Source: Typhlomys cinereus
Taxonomy: Eukaryota > Chordata > Mammalia > Rodentia > Platacanthomyidae
DNA length: 64,000 nucleotides
Assembly (NCBI GenBank): GCA_023101885.1
Contig: JALPQD010000241.1
Span: forward strand, 1,633,001-1,697,000
Direction of reading: 5' to 3'
Positions 44,201 through 55,225 of this stretch are shown piece after piece. The notes below the pieces were generated by a model. That model worked only from the letters and a program-made list of their open reading frames with translations, was not told the DNA's origin and did not search any database. The stretch's first letter is position 1. Every line of letters starts with the position of its first letter. Position numbers and translations under genes: made by a program.

Positions 44201-44592
44201 GAATATACTGTGTTTTTCCCCAGCTTTATACTGATCTTTAATTATTTACCTGGCACTATGTAGAAAAGAGAGTTCCATGAGAGAAGACCACACCACAAAT
44301 AAGGGGACAGCTCTCTGTCTTTACCCAGGTGACAGTGAAGTGACAAAAAAAAACAAGCAGTCACTTCAATAACAGTACATGCTTGAGGGCATAGTGGCGT
44401 CAGAGGGGAGTCTGATTCCACAGACTTCTTGGTAGCCCGTAGATGCAGCAAACTGTAATCATTCTTAAGTTCCTTTGGGGAGGGTTTTCAACGTGTTACC
44501 TCAATGCTCCTGTGCTAAAAGCTTGGTCCCAGGTTTATACACTGATGGTTTCTGAGATTATTAGGACTAAGTGCTGCCATGAGGGTGAAGCC

Positions 44593-44597
<5 letters not shown>
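44201..44597. other. Unassigned sequence
   Basis: No gene or family recognised. Confidence 0.35.
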
Positions 44598-44638
<41 letters not shown>

Positions 44639-44790
44639 TGCCAAGACCCACATAGGGATCAGAGGGCAATTTTTCAGAAATCAGTTCAGTTCACTCCTTC
44701 CACTATGGAGGGAATCCACCAGGAATCAAACTCAGGTAGACAAGTTTGCATACAGGCACCAACCCAGCCATCTTGCCCACCCAGCCTTTG
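44598..44790 (-). repeat. B3-like SINE with (GA)n tail
   Basis: In reverse: a tRNA-like head ('GGGCAAGATGGCTGGGTTGG', 'GAGTTTGATTCCTGG'), then 'TTGCCCTCTGATCCCTATGT' and a (TC)n tail, which is (GA)n at 44600-44635 on the plus strand. Confidence 0.75.
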
Positions 44791-45815
44791 AAACTTTGTA
44801 AGAAGCGAGTCCTGAGCCAGCACGTTGCCTGCATGTCATGACACCCTTTGCCCAGCATGATACAGCAAAGATCCTCCCTCAGCAGAGGCTGAGTGTGGGA
44901 GAATGCCACGCTCTTGACATTCCAGAATCACCAGCTAAGCCAACCTCTCTTCTTCCTTAACTCCTCAGCCACTGATGGTCAGTGAGAGCAACAGAAAATG
45001 TACCAAAAAGGAAAGTCGATCAAAATTACTTAGCTTTAAAAAGTACACATCCTAAGTCCTTCTCGTGAAGATTATAGCTCTGGAGATCTAGAAGAAGCCA
45101 AGGCATGTGTATTTTTGAAAAGCTTTCTAGTTGAAAATCTGGTCCAGTGTTTCTCACAGCTATTTCTCTTCCATTCAAATTAGGAGTAGCAGGGAAGTTC
45201 AAGCAAAGCGCTCTAGATGTGCTGGACCAGGCCTGGGTCAAATAGAGAAGCCACCCAGCATGTTCTCTAGCACACTTGCAGATACTTTTCTCACTAGTCT
45301 CCCTAGCATGGCCACCCACCCTTGCTCATCCTAAATAGGTCTCATCATGACCCAACTGGGACATGCTCACTCTTTAGCTGTGCTATAACTTCTACTCCTG
45401 CCTTCGGGACTTTGCTTTGCCTCCTCTTGCTCTGATTACATCAGGGCTACTTTTAAGCCCAATTCCCCTTCACTGCCCACCTTCCCACCAAAAAGCGAGG
45501 GCCTGTGCCTTTGTGGCAGAACTCACACAGCACTGTCCCAAGCTAGACCCAGCTACAGTGAGCTATGGTAGATCAGAAATGAAGTGGGTTCCCACTGCAC
45601 CGGAATCTACCTATAGATCAGTGACCCAAACTATCAGAGACATGAAGCATAACATCAATGCCTCAAAATATTCCCTTTCTGGTGGTGCCACACTGGGGGT
45701 CAGCTTTCAGTTATCTACATGGGGAAAGAGGACTGGGCAAGGCCCCCCAAGAAAGCAAATTCAAGATAATAAATAAAACTAGTCCTCAAATAATAGGCTA
45801 GGTGGATCACAATGT
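44791..45815. other. Mostly unassigned, possible L2-like remnant (45290-45470)
   Basis: 45290-45470 has a pyrimidine-rich sequence of L2 type, weakly. The 119-codon frame at 45417-45776 has no domain I recognise. Confidence 0.35.
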
Positions 45816-45819
45816 ATTT

Positions 45820-46195
45820 GGATAATTGAGCTATGACCATAGGCAAGCCATTTATTCCACAAACTGTGTGTGTACACCAGGACTCCGATTTATTAATTTA
45901 CAGCTGGAAATAAATGTCCTGCCATGTGCCCAGACACTCACATCCGTCTGATGAAACACACATCCGCTTCATCAGCAGCAGCTGCTGGGGAAGTCAAATT
46001 ATCAAAAGGTTTCTTGGTGAGCGTGGAACCCACGCAAGAGGAGCTTGTTTGGTAATTGAAATTCAGCAAAAATGTGTTGAGTTTTATGTGTCAGGCATCA
46101 CACTGGGCAATGAGGATACCAAGACGCCATCCCCAGCTCCAGAGAGTTTAGAGCCAGAAGGATAAGGACAGGCGGTAATTAAATGTGATCATTAG
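45820..46195. promoter_or_regulatory. Candidate conserved non-coding element
   Basis: Non-repetitive sequence with 'CCGATTTATTAATTTACAGC', 'CATCAGCAGCAGCTGCTGGG' (an E-box/AP-4-like CAGCTG) and 'GGTAATTGAAATTCAGC'. Enhancer-like texture by eye. Confidence 0.35.
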
Positions 46196-46213
46196 CATAA
46201 CAAGGACATTAAA

Positions 46214-46300
46214 GAAAGGGCTGGGGCCACAGCACAGTGGTGGAGTGCTGGCCTAGCACACACAAGACCTGGATTGTATGTTCCACCCTCCACACAAGGA
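46214..46300 (+). repeat. ID-like SINE
   Basis: 'GGGCTGGGGCCACAGCACAG' then 'GTGCTGGCCTAGCACACACA' matches an ID-type SINE (tRNA-Ala-like). Its tail leads into the purine array. Confidence 0.7.
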
Positions 46301-46540
46301 GAAAGAGAGAGACAGAGACAGAGACAGAGACAGAGAGGAGAAGAGGAGAAAAAAGAGGGGGGAGGGAGGGAGAGAGGGAGGGAGGGAGGGAGGGAGGGAG
46401 GGAGGGAGGGAGGAAGGAAGGAAGGAAGGAAGGAAGGAAGGAAGGAAGGAAGGAAGGAAGGAAGGAAGGAAGGAGGGAGAGAGAGAGAGAAAGAGGAGGA
46501 TGAAGGAAAGTAGGAAGGCAGGGAGGGAAAGAAAGGGAGG
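46301..46540 (+). repeat. Compound purine array (GAGACA / GGGA / GGAA)
   Basis: About 240 bp of nearly pure purine: GAGACA units, then GA-rich sequence, (GGGA)n at about 46363-46412, (GGAA)n at about 46412-46473, then mixed GA. It creates the Glu/Arg/Lys and Phe/Leu/Pro/Ser repeat frames, which are not genes. Confidence 0.95.
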
Positions 46541-46791
46541 AAGGGTTTTATTTTATCCCATTTTACAGCTAGAGAAACTGAGAAACCCATATGTTAGCAA
46601 AGGGATGGGGCAGGGCTGGTGTATTCTTCACGAAGAAACAGAACTAATAGGATAAGAAGATATAGAGACACAGAAGAGATAGAAAGATACAGAGAGACAG
46701 GCACACAGACATAGACGAATTTATTTCAAATATTTGGCCTATGCAAATGTGGGGTCAGTGGTCCAAATTCTACAAGGTGGGCTGGCAGGTT
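46541..46791. other. Unassigned sequence with AGACA-rich stretch
   Basis: GATA/GACA-like units at 46650-46720. 'CATTTTACAGCTAGAGAAACTG' at 46559 is MIR-like but too short to call. Confidence 0.4.
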
Positions 46792-47376
46792 AGAAAGTCA
46801 GTGCTTCCCAAAACTGCAAAAGAAAATCAACAAACCATAATTCAGAACTTCAGAGACTCTATATCAACCACCTAGAACTAGGCCAGACTAATCTCTCCCC
46901 ATCCTGAAGCTCAGGGAAATTTGCGGAAGAGGGGGCGGTAAGATTGTAAGAGCACAAGGATGGGAGGAGCAATGATATGCAAGATACTCCATATAAGTTA
47001 GGGCCAAAGCAATCATAATTGGACTTTACATGCCCTGCACAATGTCTAACACACCATTGACCCCACAAAGTCTAGCATTTGGTAAAGGCACCAAGATCCT
47101 TGGAAGCAAGGGATTGACAGCCATAGTAGTGTTCCTATGCTTAAGGGGAACATGGCAAAGGGTTCAGGGAAGTGCCACTGGGTCCTTGTATGTCATCGGA
47201 GAGGAGGGCCTAGAGGAGAGTCAGGCATGCACATTAAAGGATTCTCCAGGGATTGGGGAGAGAGGCACTGGGGGATGGGGAGGAAGGGAGGGAGGGAACC
47301 GGTGTACCTACTAAGTTTGTATGAGCAGAAATAATAATAAAAAATGTTTAAAAGAAAAAAGAAAGTCAGTGCTTCC
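46792..47376 (+). mobile_element. L1 3' end with perfect 17-bp TSD
   Basis: AGAAAGTCAGTGCTTCC at 46792-46808 and 47360-47376 frames a 551-bp L1 3' UTR (46809-47359). It belongs to the younger 3' UTR type. It starts with AAAACTGCAAAAGAAAATC and ends GAAATAATAATAAAAAATG plus an A-rich tail. It carries no protein domain and is a dead, 5'-truncated copy. Confidence 0.95.
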
Positions 47377-48840
47377 AGCTCAGATCTAAATTCCCTCAAG
47401 TAGAAGGTGAAAACTCGGGTGTTCTCCATTCTCCAATCCTGAGAACTCTGTCTTGCAAGCACCTACCACAGTTTTTGGTTTTGAGGCCTTCAACTGACTG
47501 AAGAGGCCACTCGTACTATGAACTGAGAGTGATCTGCTATATCAAAAGTCATATCATATCTAAAACTATGCCTTCACATCAATATCTAGTCTAGGAGTTG
47601 ACCAAACAGCAAGACAATGCTATCCAAATGACAGTGCCTGAACCTTCCCAGGAGAAGCCCAGCTCAAACCCTCTTTTCTGTCACAGAGAAGAGTTTGGAT
47701 TATAGGGAATGGTTTCAATGGAGACCAAAGTTCCGTTTTGTCTATGGTCACCTCCCTCTCTGAAACAAGGGTGTTGGATTTACCGCCTAGAAGACAGTGC
47801 CTTTATCCAGAGGGAGGCGCTAAATTAACCAGCAGTCTTGGCACAACCTCCATACCACCAAGCTGAGCCAAGTCTTTTTAAGGGAAACGTAACTGTGTTT
47901 TTACCACAGTGGGACTGGATCTCCTAGGCTGATACAGTGGCAAGTCAGTGGTCTCAGCCATTGCAATACTTAATAAGAACAAATGTGTTGAGGCACAGCT
48001 CACTGATTTAACAACGCTGAAGATTTTGATAAATGGCTCCTTCGTATTTTTATTTCATAGACTTTTACATCAGACAATGAAAGTTAGGCATGTGCTGCTT
48101 CATGAGGCAAAGAATGCCTGCCAAGGTGAAACCTGCAAGGCTGTGGAACGCTGTTGCTTCCCGACTTGGTACTCTGCATGCACCTGCACACCTTCCTGAG
48201 TGTGGGGGGAAATAGAAGCTGTCGCCACAAGTGTTGTGACATGAGAAGAAAGCATGTTCGGGGATTTTTGCTGATCCCAATCCATGACTATGCCTCTATA
48301 TAACTCTCATTCCAATCCTCTGATAGAAAAAAAAGAATTCAAGGAGGCTAATATCATATAGATATTAAGAGACATTCAGACAAAAAGAGTCTTAGAAACC
48401 CACTCATAATACTACAAATTCTGTAGGGATCAAGGATGGGAAACAACTTGTCTTCAAAGTCACCAACCAGTTCCCTGCAGTCAGTTTTCAGTTTTTGCAC
48501 ATTCACAGTAGAGTTGACAATCATGTACCAAGCATAGAGCCCAATGAAATAACAAAAACTTGATTTAGAATCACTCTACCCCATGTAAGTCATCGCTGAG
48601 TCAGGAACTTTTTGACCTTGAGCCTCTAAAAATCATTCCTGCTTCATCTAAAATCCAAATGCCATAGCAACCACCAGAAGCCAGTCCTATTTTCCTCATA
48701 CCAGTCACATCAGACCTGAAAAGTCACAGGCTCCAATCTAACTGCAAGGGAGGTTGGAAACATGAGCTCTTCTTCTTCTCTGAACCTTCTCTGAACTTTT
48801 CTTCTCTGAACCTGGTGTCTTACCAATCCAATGACTTGCG
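47377..48840. other. Unassigned sequence, 1.5 kb
   Basis: No recognised gene, RNA or repeat. The short frames found here have no domain. Confidence 0.4.
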
Positions 48841-49271
48841 TGTCATAGTTAGGCACAGGTGTGAACTTGACTGTTGAGGGAGAGTTTGAGCTCTGAGCAC
48901 ATTTGTAAAAGAATTAGTTGTTGAGTTAAGCCCAGAGAAAATCTGCAGGAGATTGTCTAGCTGATAGGGAAGGCCCAGCCCATAGTGGGTGGGATTAGGC
49001 CCTGGAATAAAATACAGAGAGCTGGTTGAAAACGTTGGCATCCTTGTGTACACTTGGCCAGACATGCTGGTCTGGCAAGTAAGGATTGTCCCTCTCTCAG
49101 CCATTATGTAGAGTTGTTATGGCCAGTTCCCTCAGCCCTGGTGTTGGTGTGAGCTCTCCTGTCAAGCTGGACTGAGAACTGTAACCAGTAATTGTAAGAG
49201 AAAATAAACCCCTTGTTCCCTTAAGCCATTTGATGGTGATTTGTCAGCAACCATGCAGGTGAAGTGTAACA
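48841..49271 (+). repeat. 5' LTR of the MaLR element
   Basis: 431 bp, TG...CA ends. An AATAAA signal lies near 49203. Roughly one base in eight to ten differs from the 3' LTR by eye, so the insertion is old. Confidence 0.88.
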
Positions 49272-50449
49272 GAATTTGGTACCAGGAAGTGGGGTATTGC
49301 TGATAAATCTGACTATATAGATTTTGTGGCTTTTGAATGGTTTTGCTGGGCTAGACAAAGTTTGAAATGTTTGAAGATTTTGACTTTGTGGATTACAAAT
49401 ACCGTTCTGCAGTGTTTATGGGCCATCTGAATAATGAAAATGCTAGGAGAGTTATGAATTGTTTGGGCCCAGTTTGTGATGAGGGGAACAAGGACTTTGG
49501 TGAAGTCGATTTAAAGCTTGCTAGCAGATAGCTGTGAAGCTCTGGGTGTGGAAAGGCAGGCAGCAGGACAGCTGCCATTGTTGGAGTTAAGAGCATCGTT
49601 GAAGGAAAGCCTAGTGCTTTGCATTGGGACGGTGGAAGACATGAACATCACCATGTGGTGTTTCCATGGCTTGAAAACCCAGATTTCTTCAAGAGCCTAA
49701 AGCCCAAGTTGAAGCCGTTTCTCATCCTTCGCAAGTTTGGCTGCCTAGAAAGGGGCTTTTCCAGAGTCAGGAGTCAACCACTAAGTTGGTACATCTGTGG
49801 CTCGAGTCGACCAAGCTATCTTTCAAATTCATTTCAAGATCTGACAACATCCCCCAGGTGATACTGGTTTTGATGTATGTTTATGGGGTGCATGGAGAGC
49901 AGCAAAAGCTTGGCACCAAATGGCAGGTGTAGAGTCCTGCAAGGAAAGGTGAAGCTTATAGCTGCAGAGGTGAACCCAGAGTGTTGGAGATGCCAGAACC
50001 ATGGAATGTATGCAGGGGATGACTGAGAGTGGAGATTCAGCCTGGCTCAAGGAACTTTGCTTCTGCAATTTTAAACTGCAAACAGGGACTGGGAATGCCT
50101 AGAATCTTTGAGCCACCATGACTACACAATGAGCAACAGAAATAAAGGATGAGGTATTTGATTTGCTGGACTTTTATCTTTTCAATGTTTTCTTATTGTT
50201 CAAGGTCCTTCTGTTTTAATGTTTTGTGTTTTAAAGTATTTAAGTTATTCTGATTTAATACACTCTCAAGGTTAAGAAACTTTGAACTTTTAAAGTGATA
50301 GAACTGAAATTTTAATGAGACAACATTTTAAATTTGTCTATGAAATGTATTTATATTTTTAAGATAACTTTTAACACCTTTGGGGACAAGAATTGAAGGT
50401 TACAGTTTAAAAGTCCTATGTCTTTGTGTCAAGTTGACAAGGGGTGGAG
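49272..50449 (+). other. MaLR internal region, non-coding
   Basis: About 1.18 kb. Opens with the primer-binding-site-like sequence and ends with the polypurine tract. Only short broken frames are present, as expected for MaLRs, which borrow proteins in trans. Confidence 0.8.
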
Positions 50450-50858
50450 TGTCATAGTTAGACACAGGTGTTAATTTGACTGTTGCGGGTTTGAGCTCTG
50501 GGCATTATTTGTAGAGAATTAGTGGTTGAATTAAGCCCAGAGTAAACCTGCAGGAGACTGTCTAGCTGATGGGGAAGGCCCAGCCCATGGTCGGTGGGAC
50601 TAGGCCCTAGAATAAAATACAAAGAGTTGGTTGAAAAAGTTCACTTGGCCAGACATGCTGGTCTAGTAAGGATCGTCCCTCTCTCAGCCATTATGTAGAA
50701 ATGATGTGGCCAATTCCCTCAGCCCTGGTGTTCGTGTGAGCTCTCCTGTCAAGCTGAACTAAGAACTGTAACCAGTAATCATAAGAGAAAATAAACTCCT
50801 TTTTCCCTTAAGCTATTTGATGGTCATTTATCAGTAACCATGCAGGTGGACTGCAACA
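50450..50858 (+). repeat. 3' LTR of the MaLR element
   Basis: 409 bp, collinear with the 5' LTR but with small deletions (for example near 50640) and many substitutions. Confidence 0.88.
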
Positions 50859-51268
50859 CTGCATCAGGAGACAACTTCAGCCCCAGGGAAGAAACTACGC
50901 TGGTTCTCAGTGCCCAGACTACTGCACACAACTCTGTCCTCCTGCTTTAAGCTGCTTATGTGAGTTCAGAAAAAGACTTACAAAATTAGGGTATTTAGAT
51001 CATTGAAAAGATTAGGTTGAAACTTCCACCAACAAAGATGCCAAAGCTTGCCAGGTCACCAGATACCACCCAAGGGGTGCAACCTAGAAAAGATAGTCTC
51101 TCAAGCTCTGAAATGGAAGTCAACTGCTAATGCCTTGATTTGGCTTCCATTTTCCACAACATTTAAATAAAGAGAAGAACCACTGATTTTTGTGGCACTC
51201 TGTTATTCAATACTAGAAAATTAGGACAGAAAGCTACAGTTTAGTAGTATAGACCATGGTTACAGAGG
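50859..51268. other. Unassigned sequence
   Basis: No gene or family recognised. Confidence 0.35.
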
Positions 51269-51269
51269 C

Positions 51270-51630
51270 ACATGTGTTAGTTGTTCTTTGCTATGATGAA
51301 ATTCCTAAGAAGACTTAAAGGTAAAAGTTTTGTTTTGGTCAAAGGTCTCAGTCCAAAGTTGACTTGATCCATTGTTTTGGGCCTGAAGTAAAGCAAATTA
51401 CATGGTGGTGAGAGCACGTGACAGAAGCTGCTCACGCCAATGCAGCCAGGAAGCAAAGAGAGATGGCAAATGGGTGGGAATGAGAAATACACTTCTGGTG
51501 CATGCCCCAGTGCCTATTTCCTCCAACTGCATTCCACCTCCTAGTTTCCACCATCCGGCAGTAATGCCAAATTATTCATCCATCATTTTATTAGTTCACC
51601 AAGAAAGAGTCCTCATGATTTGACATTTCA
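51270..51630 (-). repeat. MaLR-type solitary LTR fragment
   Basis: In reverse: 'GGAGGAAATAGGCACTGGGG', 'TTGCTTCCTGGCTGCATTGG' and a terminal 'AAAGAACAACTAACAC', typical of old MaLR LTRs. Contains 'CTCCAACTGCATTCCACCTC' on the plus strand. Confidence 0.6.
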
Positions 51631-51932
51631 GATTAACAGCAAGTATCTTAGGGAAAGTCAGTTAGAGAAACGTATTTGCTCCTCTCTTAGTCTAAAGGAG
51701 AGCGTGGGCGAGCTGTCACACAATGACATTTTTATTGTACTAAGGTATCTATAGGATTCAATCATGTCATCTCAGTGTGGCCTCTACTGTTTTCTCATCC
51801 CTTCCAGAACTATCTCTTAACTTCTCCAGGTTCTTTCATTCAAGTACTACCAAACTTCTCCAGAGACCCCAATATCAGCAACTATATTGCTCTGCCCTTT
51901 CATGTGCTGTTGCCTTTTCTGTAAAGCCTTTT
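51631..51932. repeat. Possible L2-like remnant
   Basis: 51770-51900 is pyrimidine-rich with 'CTCTGCCCTTTCATGTGCTG', resembling L2 3' sequence in reverse. Weak. Confidence 0.35.
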
Positions 51933-52300
51933 CTCGTTTAGAAATTCTTTTTTTTTAACATTTTCATTATGTTTTTTTAAATTTATTATTATTATTATTT
52001 ATTCAACTGTGCGCATGTGCGTGTGTATGTGCACGCACGTGGGTGTGTGTCTGTGTGTGTGTGTGTGTGTCTGTGTCTGTGTATGTGTAGAACCACGGAC
52101 GAATTCGGGAACCACCATGGACGCCTCTGCCTCCTCCTTGTCTACTTTGCCGCAGGATTCGCAGGCTCCGCCCTACCAGGACTAGAAGCGCAGGCCGCCC
52201 CCGCTTCCGCCTGGTGTCTATACATGATATCTGGGATCCCAACTCAGGACCTGAGGCTTAACCCCTAAGCCACCTCTCCAGCCCTCGTTTAGAAACTCTT
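51933..52300 (-). repeat. Young B2-like SINE, copy 3, with 17-bp TSD
   Basis: Reverse complement of the SINE at 22373. Head at 52283, GC-rich body (52085-52225), TG/CA run (52020-52090) and AT-rich tail at the left. CTCGTTTAGAAATTCTT (51933-51949) and CTCGTTTAGAAACTCTT (52284-52300) form the TSD with one mismatch. Confidence 0.93.
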
Positions 52301-52690
52301 ACCAGCTGCCTGAAAAGTATTTTCTCCTCCTTAAAAACACAATTTTGATGTCTCCTCTTCATAGGCAACCGATACTCTTGAGAAAGAAAATCATCCCCTG
52401 ATTACCCTATCACTATTATCACACTTTTCTCCCATTATGTAATCTATCAGTCTGTTCATTTGTGTGCTTCACAGAACAGGAAGAACAGAAGTCTTAGTCC
52501 TTTAGCACACCAAGTTGCCTGGATTCTGTGATAAGCTCTACTGCAAATTGTTCTAAAGGTTTTTAAGTCTCACCTGTCAGTTAGATCCAGAAGGTGCTAA
52601 TCTGGATTCCTCTGGATAAACACTATAGTCCTCGGTACTTTTTCCACATCTTATTCCCTGTCACAAGTACTGTTACTTGTTGTGATGCTA
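52301..52690. other. Unassigned sequence
   Basis: No gene or family recognised. Confidence 0.35.
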
Positions 52691-52691
52691 T

Positions 52692-52895
52692 TTAAATATT
52701 TAAATTTTAATTTATTTATTATTATCATTTATGATGTGGAGGGGGGTGCACATGTGTCATTAAACAAATGTGGAGGTCAGAGAATAACTTTGTAGAGTAA
52801 ATTCTTTCCTTCCATTTTTATACAGATTCTGGGGATCAAACTCAGGTAACCAGTTTTTCATGGTAAGTGCTTTTACCTCTTGATCTCCCAGATCT
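52692..52895 (-). repeat. B3-like SINE
   Basis: In reverse: 'GTTACCTGAGTTTGATCCCC', 'AAAGTTATTCTCTGACCTCC' and an AT-rich tail. Old copy without a clear TSD. Confidence 0.7.
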
Positions 52896-53865
52896 GAGAG
52901 ACTGAATATTTGTCAAAATAAATGTATCCTCTTTCAAATCCATGTGGCCAAAGCATATTGCAACCTTTTTTAGTCCAACTCAAAGTCCTTCTCTACCCCT
53001 AGGAAGTATCTTCATGTCCCGTCTTTTCTACCCAAAGGTCATAGACTCCTCCTCCTGGGTGGATTCCAAGTCAAATCTCGGAAGGGGATCTTAGATTATA
53101 CTCAGGTGTAAAAGAAAGCCTGACCTTTTCAGTATGAGGTCGCTAGCTGAGAGGCACAATACTCAGGCCTTCTAGAAATGCTGCTATAATAAACGTAAAG
53201 TCTTATTTTTGAATTCTGAATTCTGAATTTTCCCATGTATATCAATAATACATGACAAATGTCTAGTGAGACATGTTAAGTATTTAATAGAATAATTGGT
53301 GAATCTCTTGAAGCTTTTTTTCCCCATGATCTACTACAGTTTTCTTTCTCCAGGCATCTTTACCTCCCCCTTTCTTCTACTCTGCCCATTCCTATAACGG
53401 AAGGTAAATGTTTTCACAGCACTGGAGTTTGCCCAAGTGAAAGGACTAGACAATGCTAATTAAGAGGAAGTGCAAATTCGATTTGAGCAGCCATCAAACC
53501 CAGTGACATTTTGGAGGAATCTGAATAAGGTAATTTTTGTGTGAAGGTAAATTTGTCCAGTAGAGGAGAAATGATTGAATATTTCAATGGAGAAGCCTAT
53601 TCACCTGGAATTACTGTAGAATCCAAGGCCCTGGTGATGCTCAAAGACTTTGCCTCAAGGAGGAGACTAGCACATCACGCTTAATGTCTTTATTCTGGTT
53701 TCCCATATACTTGGGAGAGCACAGACCACAATGAAACCACTTAAGCCTCAGAGACAGATTTCAAAGGCACATTCTCCTTCCTTAACTTCTTTCTCAGATG
53801 CTAAAAGCTTCCTTCTGTAGTCCTTACTGCTAAGTTAGACCCTGGAAGATACCAGGGAAATATAA
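52896..53865. other. Unassigned sequence
   Basis: About 1 kb with no recognised gene or repeat. A GAATTCTGAATTCTGAATT triplication lies at 53211-53229. Confidence 0.4.
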
Positions 53866-54130
53866 TCATCCCTCAGTATCTACAGAGGATTCCTTCCAGG
53901 AACCCTCCTCCCCCGACAGGAACCAAAATTCTCTGCTGCTAAGGCCCTTATACAAAATGACTATGATTGTATAGTCTCCATACTTCTCACAGATTTTCAG
54001 ATCCTCTCTTCATTACTTATAATATCCAGTAGAATGTAATAGATGCTATAGAAATAGTATAGTTGGCATAGGCTATTGTTCATGAAATAGTGACAAAAGA
54101 GAAATGTACATGTTCAACATAGATAAAGTT
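53866..54130 (+). repeat. Ancient DNA-transposon-like remnant
   Basis: 'CCCTCAGTATCTACAGAGGA', 'TTCCTTCCAGGAACCCTCC', 'CAAAATTCTCTGCTGCTAAG' and 'TTACTTATAATATCCAGTAG' follow a common mammalian MER-type DNA-transposon consensus in order. I cannot name the exact family with certainty. Confidence 0.55.
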
Positions 54131-54844
54131 CTTTTCAAGATTTTTCATCTACTTTTATTGACTCTACAGTTGGAGAACTTACAACTATGGAGAACCAAAT
54201 ATGCACATAAATACACAAATGCACACATGAGTATACACAAATCTATATACATAAAAACATAAACCCCACAATCATATGCATACACTTAGCTTCTCACAAG
54301 CAGGCATGCCTTCATGCACAGTCTTATATATACTCCCCCACCTCGCCTAGGGAGCTTGCATTTTACCAGAACTGGTGGAACCAAAGAAAACAGCCGTTAA
54401 CATGGAGTCATGTACAAAGTCAAATGAGAACGCAGTTGAAAAGTTTGGCTAGTGAGGCTGGGAAAGACAAAGAGGGCTTTTCAAAGAACTTAGTGCTGAG
54501 ATGAAATCTAAAGGGGGAAGAGAGGACAGACAACAGAGGAAACCACACTTTGGGAGAAGTAAAGCACATACAACTAGGCTGAAGAAGCCAGGGACTTGGT
54601 TGGGGTGCTCAAGGGGATTCAAATAGTTTAAGACCTCTGGAGATTAAAGCCCCAGTGTGAACTATGAGAAGCCTCAGGGGCTTTCTCTGGACCATGAAGT
54701 CTGCAGTCATGGAATCAAATATGACTTTACTATGATGTGAAAATCCAATCCTAGCAGCAGAGGATCAAGGAAAATAAATGCATTCTTTTGCCAAGCCACC
54801 TTGGTAAAGTGGTCCTTCCTATTGTAACACAGAGCCTGACTTGT

Positions 54845-54848
<4 letters not shown>
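54131..54848. other. Unassigned sequence
   Basis: CA/TA-rich around 54200-54300. No gene recognised. Confidence 0.35.

Positions 54849-54899
<51 letters not shown>
54849..54899 (+). repeat. (TG)n microsatellite
   Basis: Pure TG run of about 50 bp. Confidence 0.96.
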
Positions 54900-54903
<4 letters not shown>

Positions 54904-54984
54904 AGCCAAAAACACTAATAATCATGTGCCTCAAAAGGTGAGATCAGAGCTGGTAAAATGAGGATCTGAGTCCAGTCTTCTAAA

Positions 54985-55123
54985 CCTCTAATAAAATAAG
55001 CAAAGCCTGGCAACATGAACCTTTAATCCCAGTGCTGAAAAGGTTTAGATAGATAGATTCTTGGAGCTCAGACTGCCTCTCCCCATTCAGTCACAAGTAG
55101 AAATGTCATATTGAATCCCTGTT

Positions 55124-55159
<36 letters not shown>

Positions 55160-55225
55160 TCCTCCCTCTCTCCTTCTCTCCCTCCCTCCCTTCCTCTCCC
55201 TCTAAATCTTTGTTTCTCTCTCTCT
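54985..55225 (+). repeat. B4 fragment and (CT)n tract
   Basis: 'CATGAACCTTTAATCCCAGT' (55014) is a B1/B4-like piece. A pyrimidine tract, (CT)n then CCCT-rich, covers 55126-55225. Confidence 0.6.

Larger units (their letters stand above)
48841..50858 (+). mobile_element. Complete two-LTR MaLR element
   Basis: A non-autonomous endogenous retrovirus-like element: 5' LTR (48841-49271), internal region (49272-50449), 3' LTR (50450-50858). Both LTRs begin TGTCATAGTTAG and end in CA. A primer-binding-site-like TTTGGTACCAGGAAGTGGGG follows the 5' LTR, and a purine-rich GACAAGGGGTGGAG precedes the 3' LTR. The internal region has no intact gag, pol or env. The flanking 5-mers TTGCG (48836-48840) and CTGCA (50859-50863) differ by two transitions and may be a decayed TSD. 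Confidence 0.88.

Noticed and set aside
46237..46655. Glu/Arg/Lys-rich or Ser/Pro/Phe-rich proteins
   Set aside because: Translations of the purine array in each phase.
49272..50449. Intact retroviral gag, pol or env inside the MaLR
   Set aside because: Only short, broken frames are present, and the family normally lacks coding capacity.
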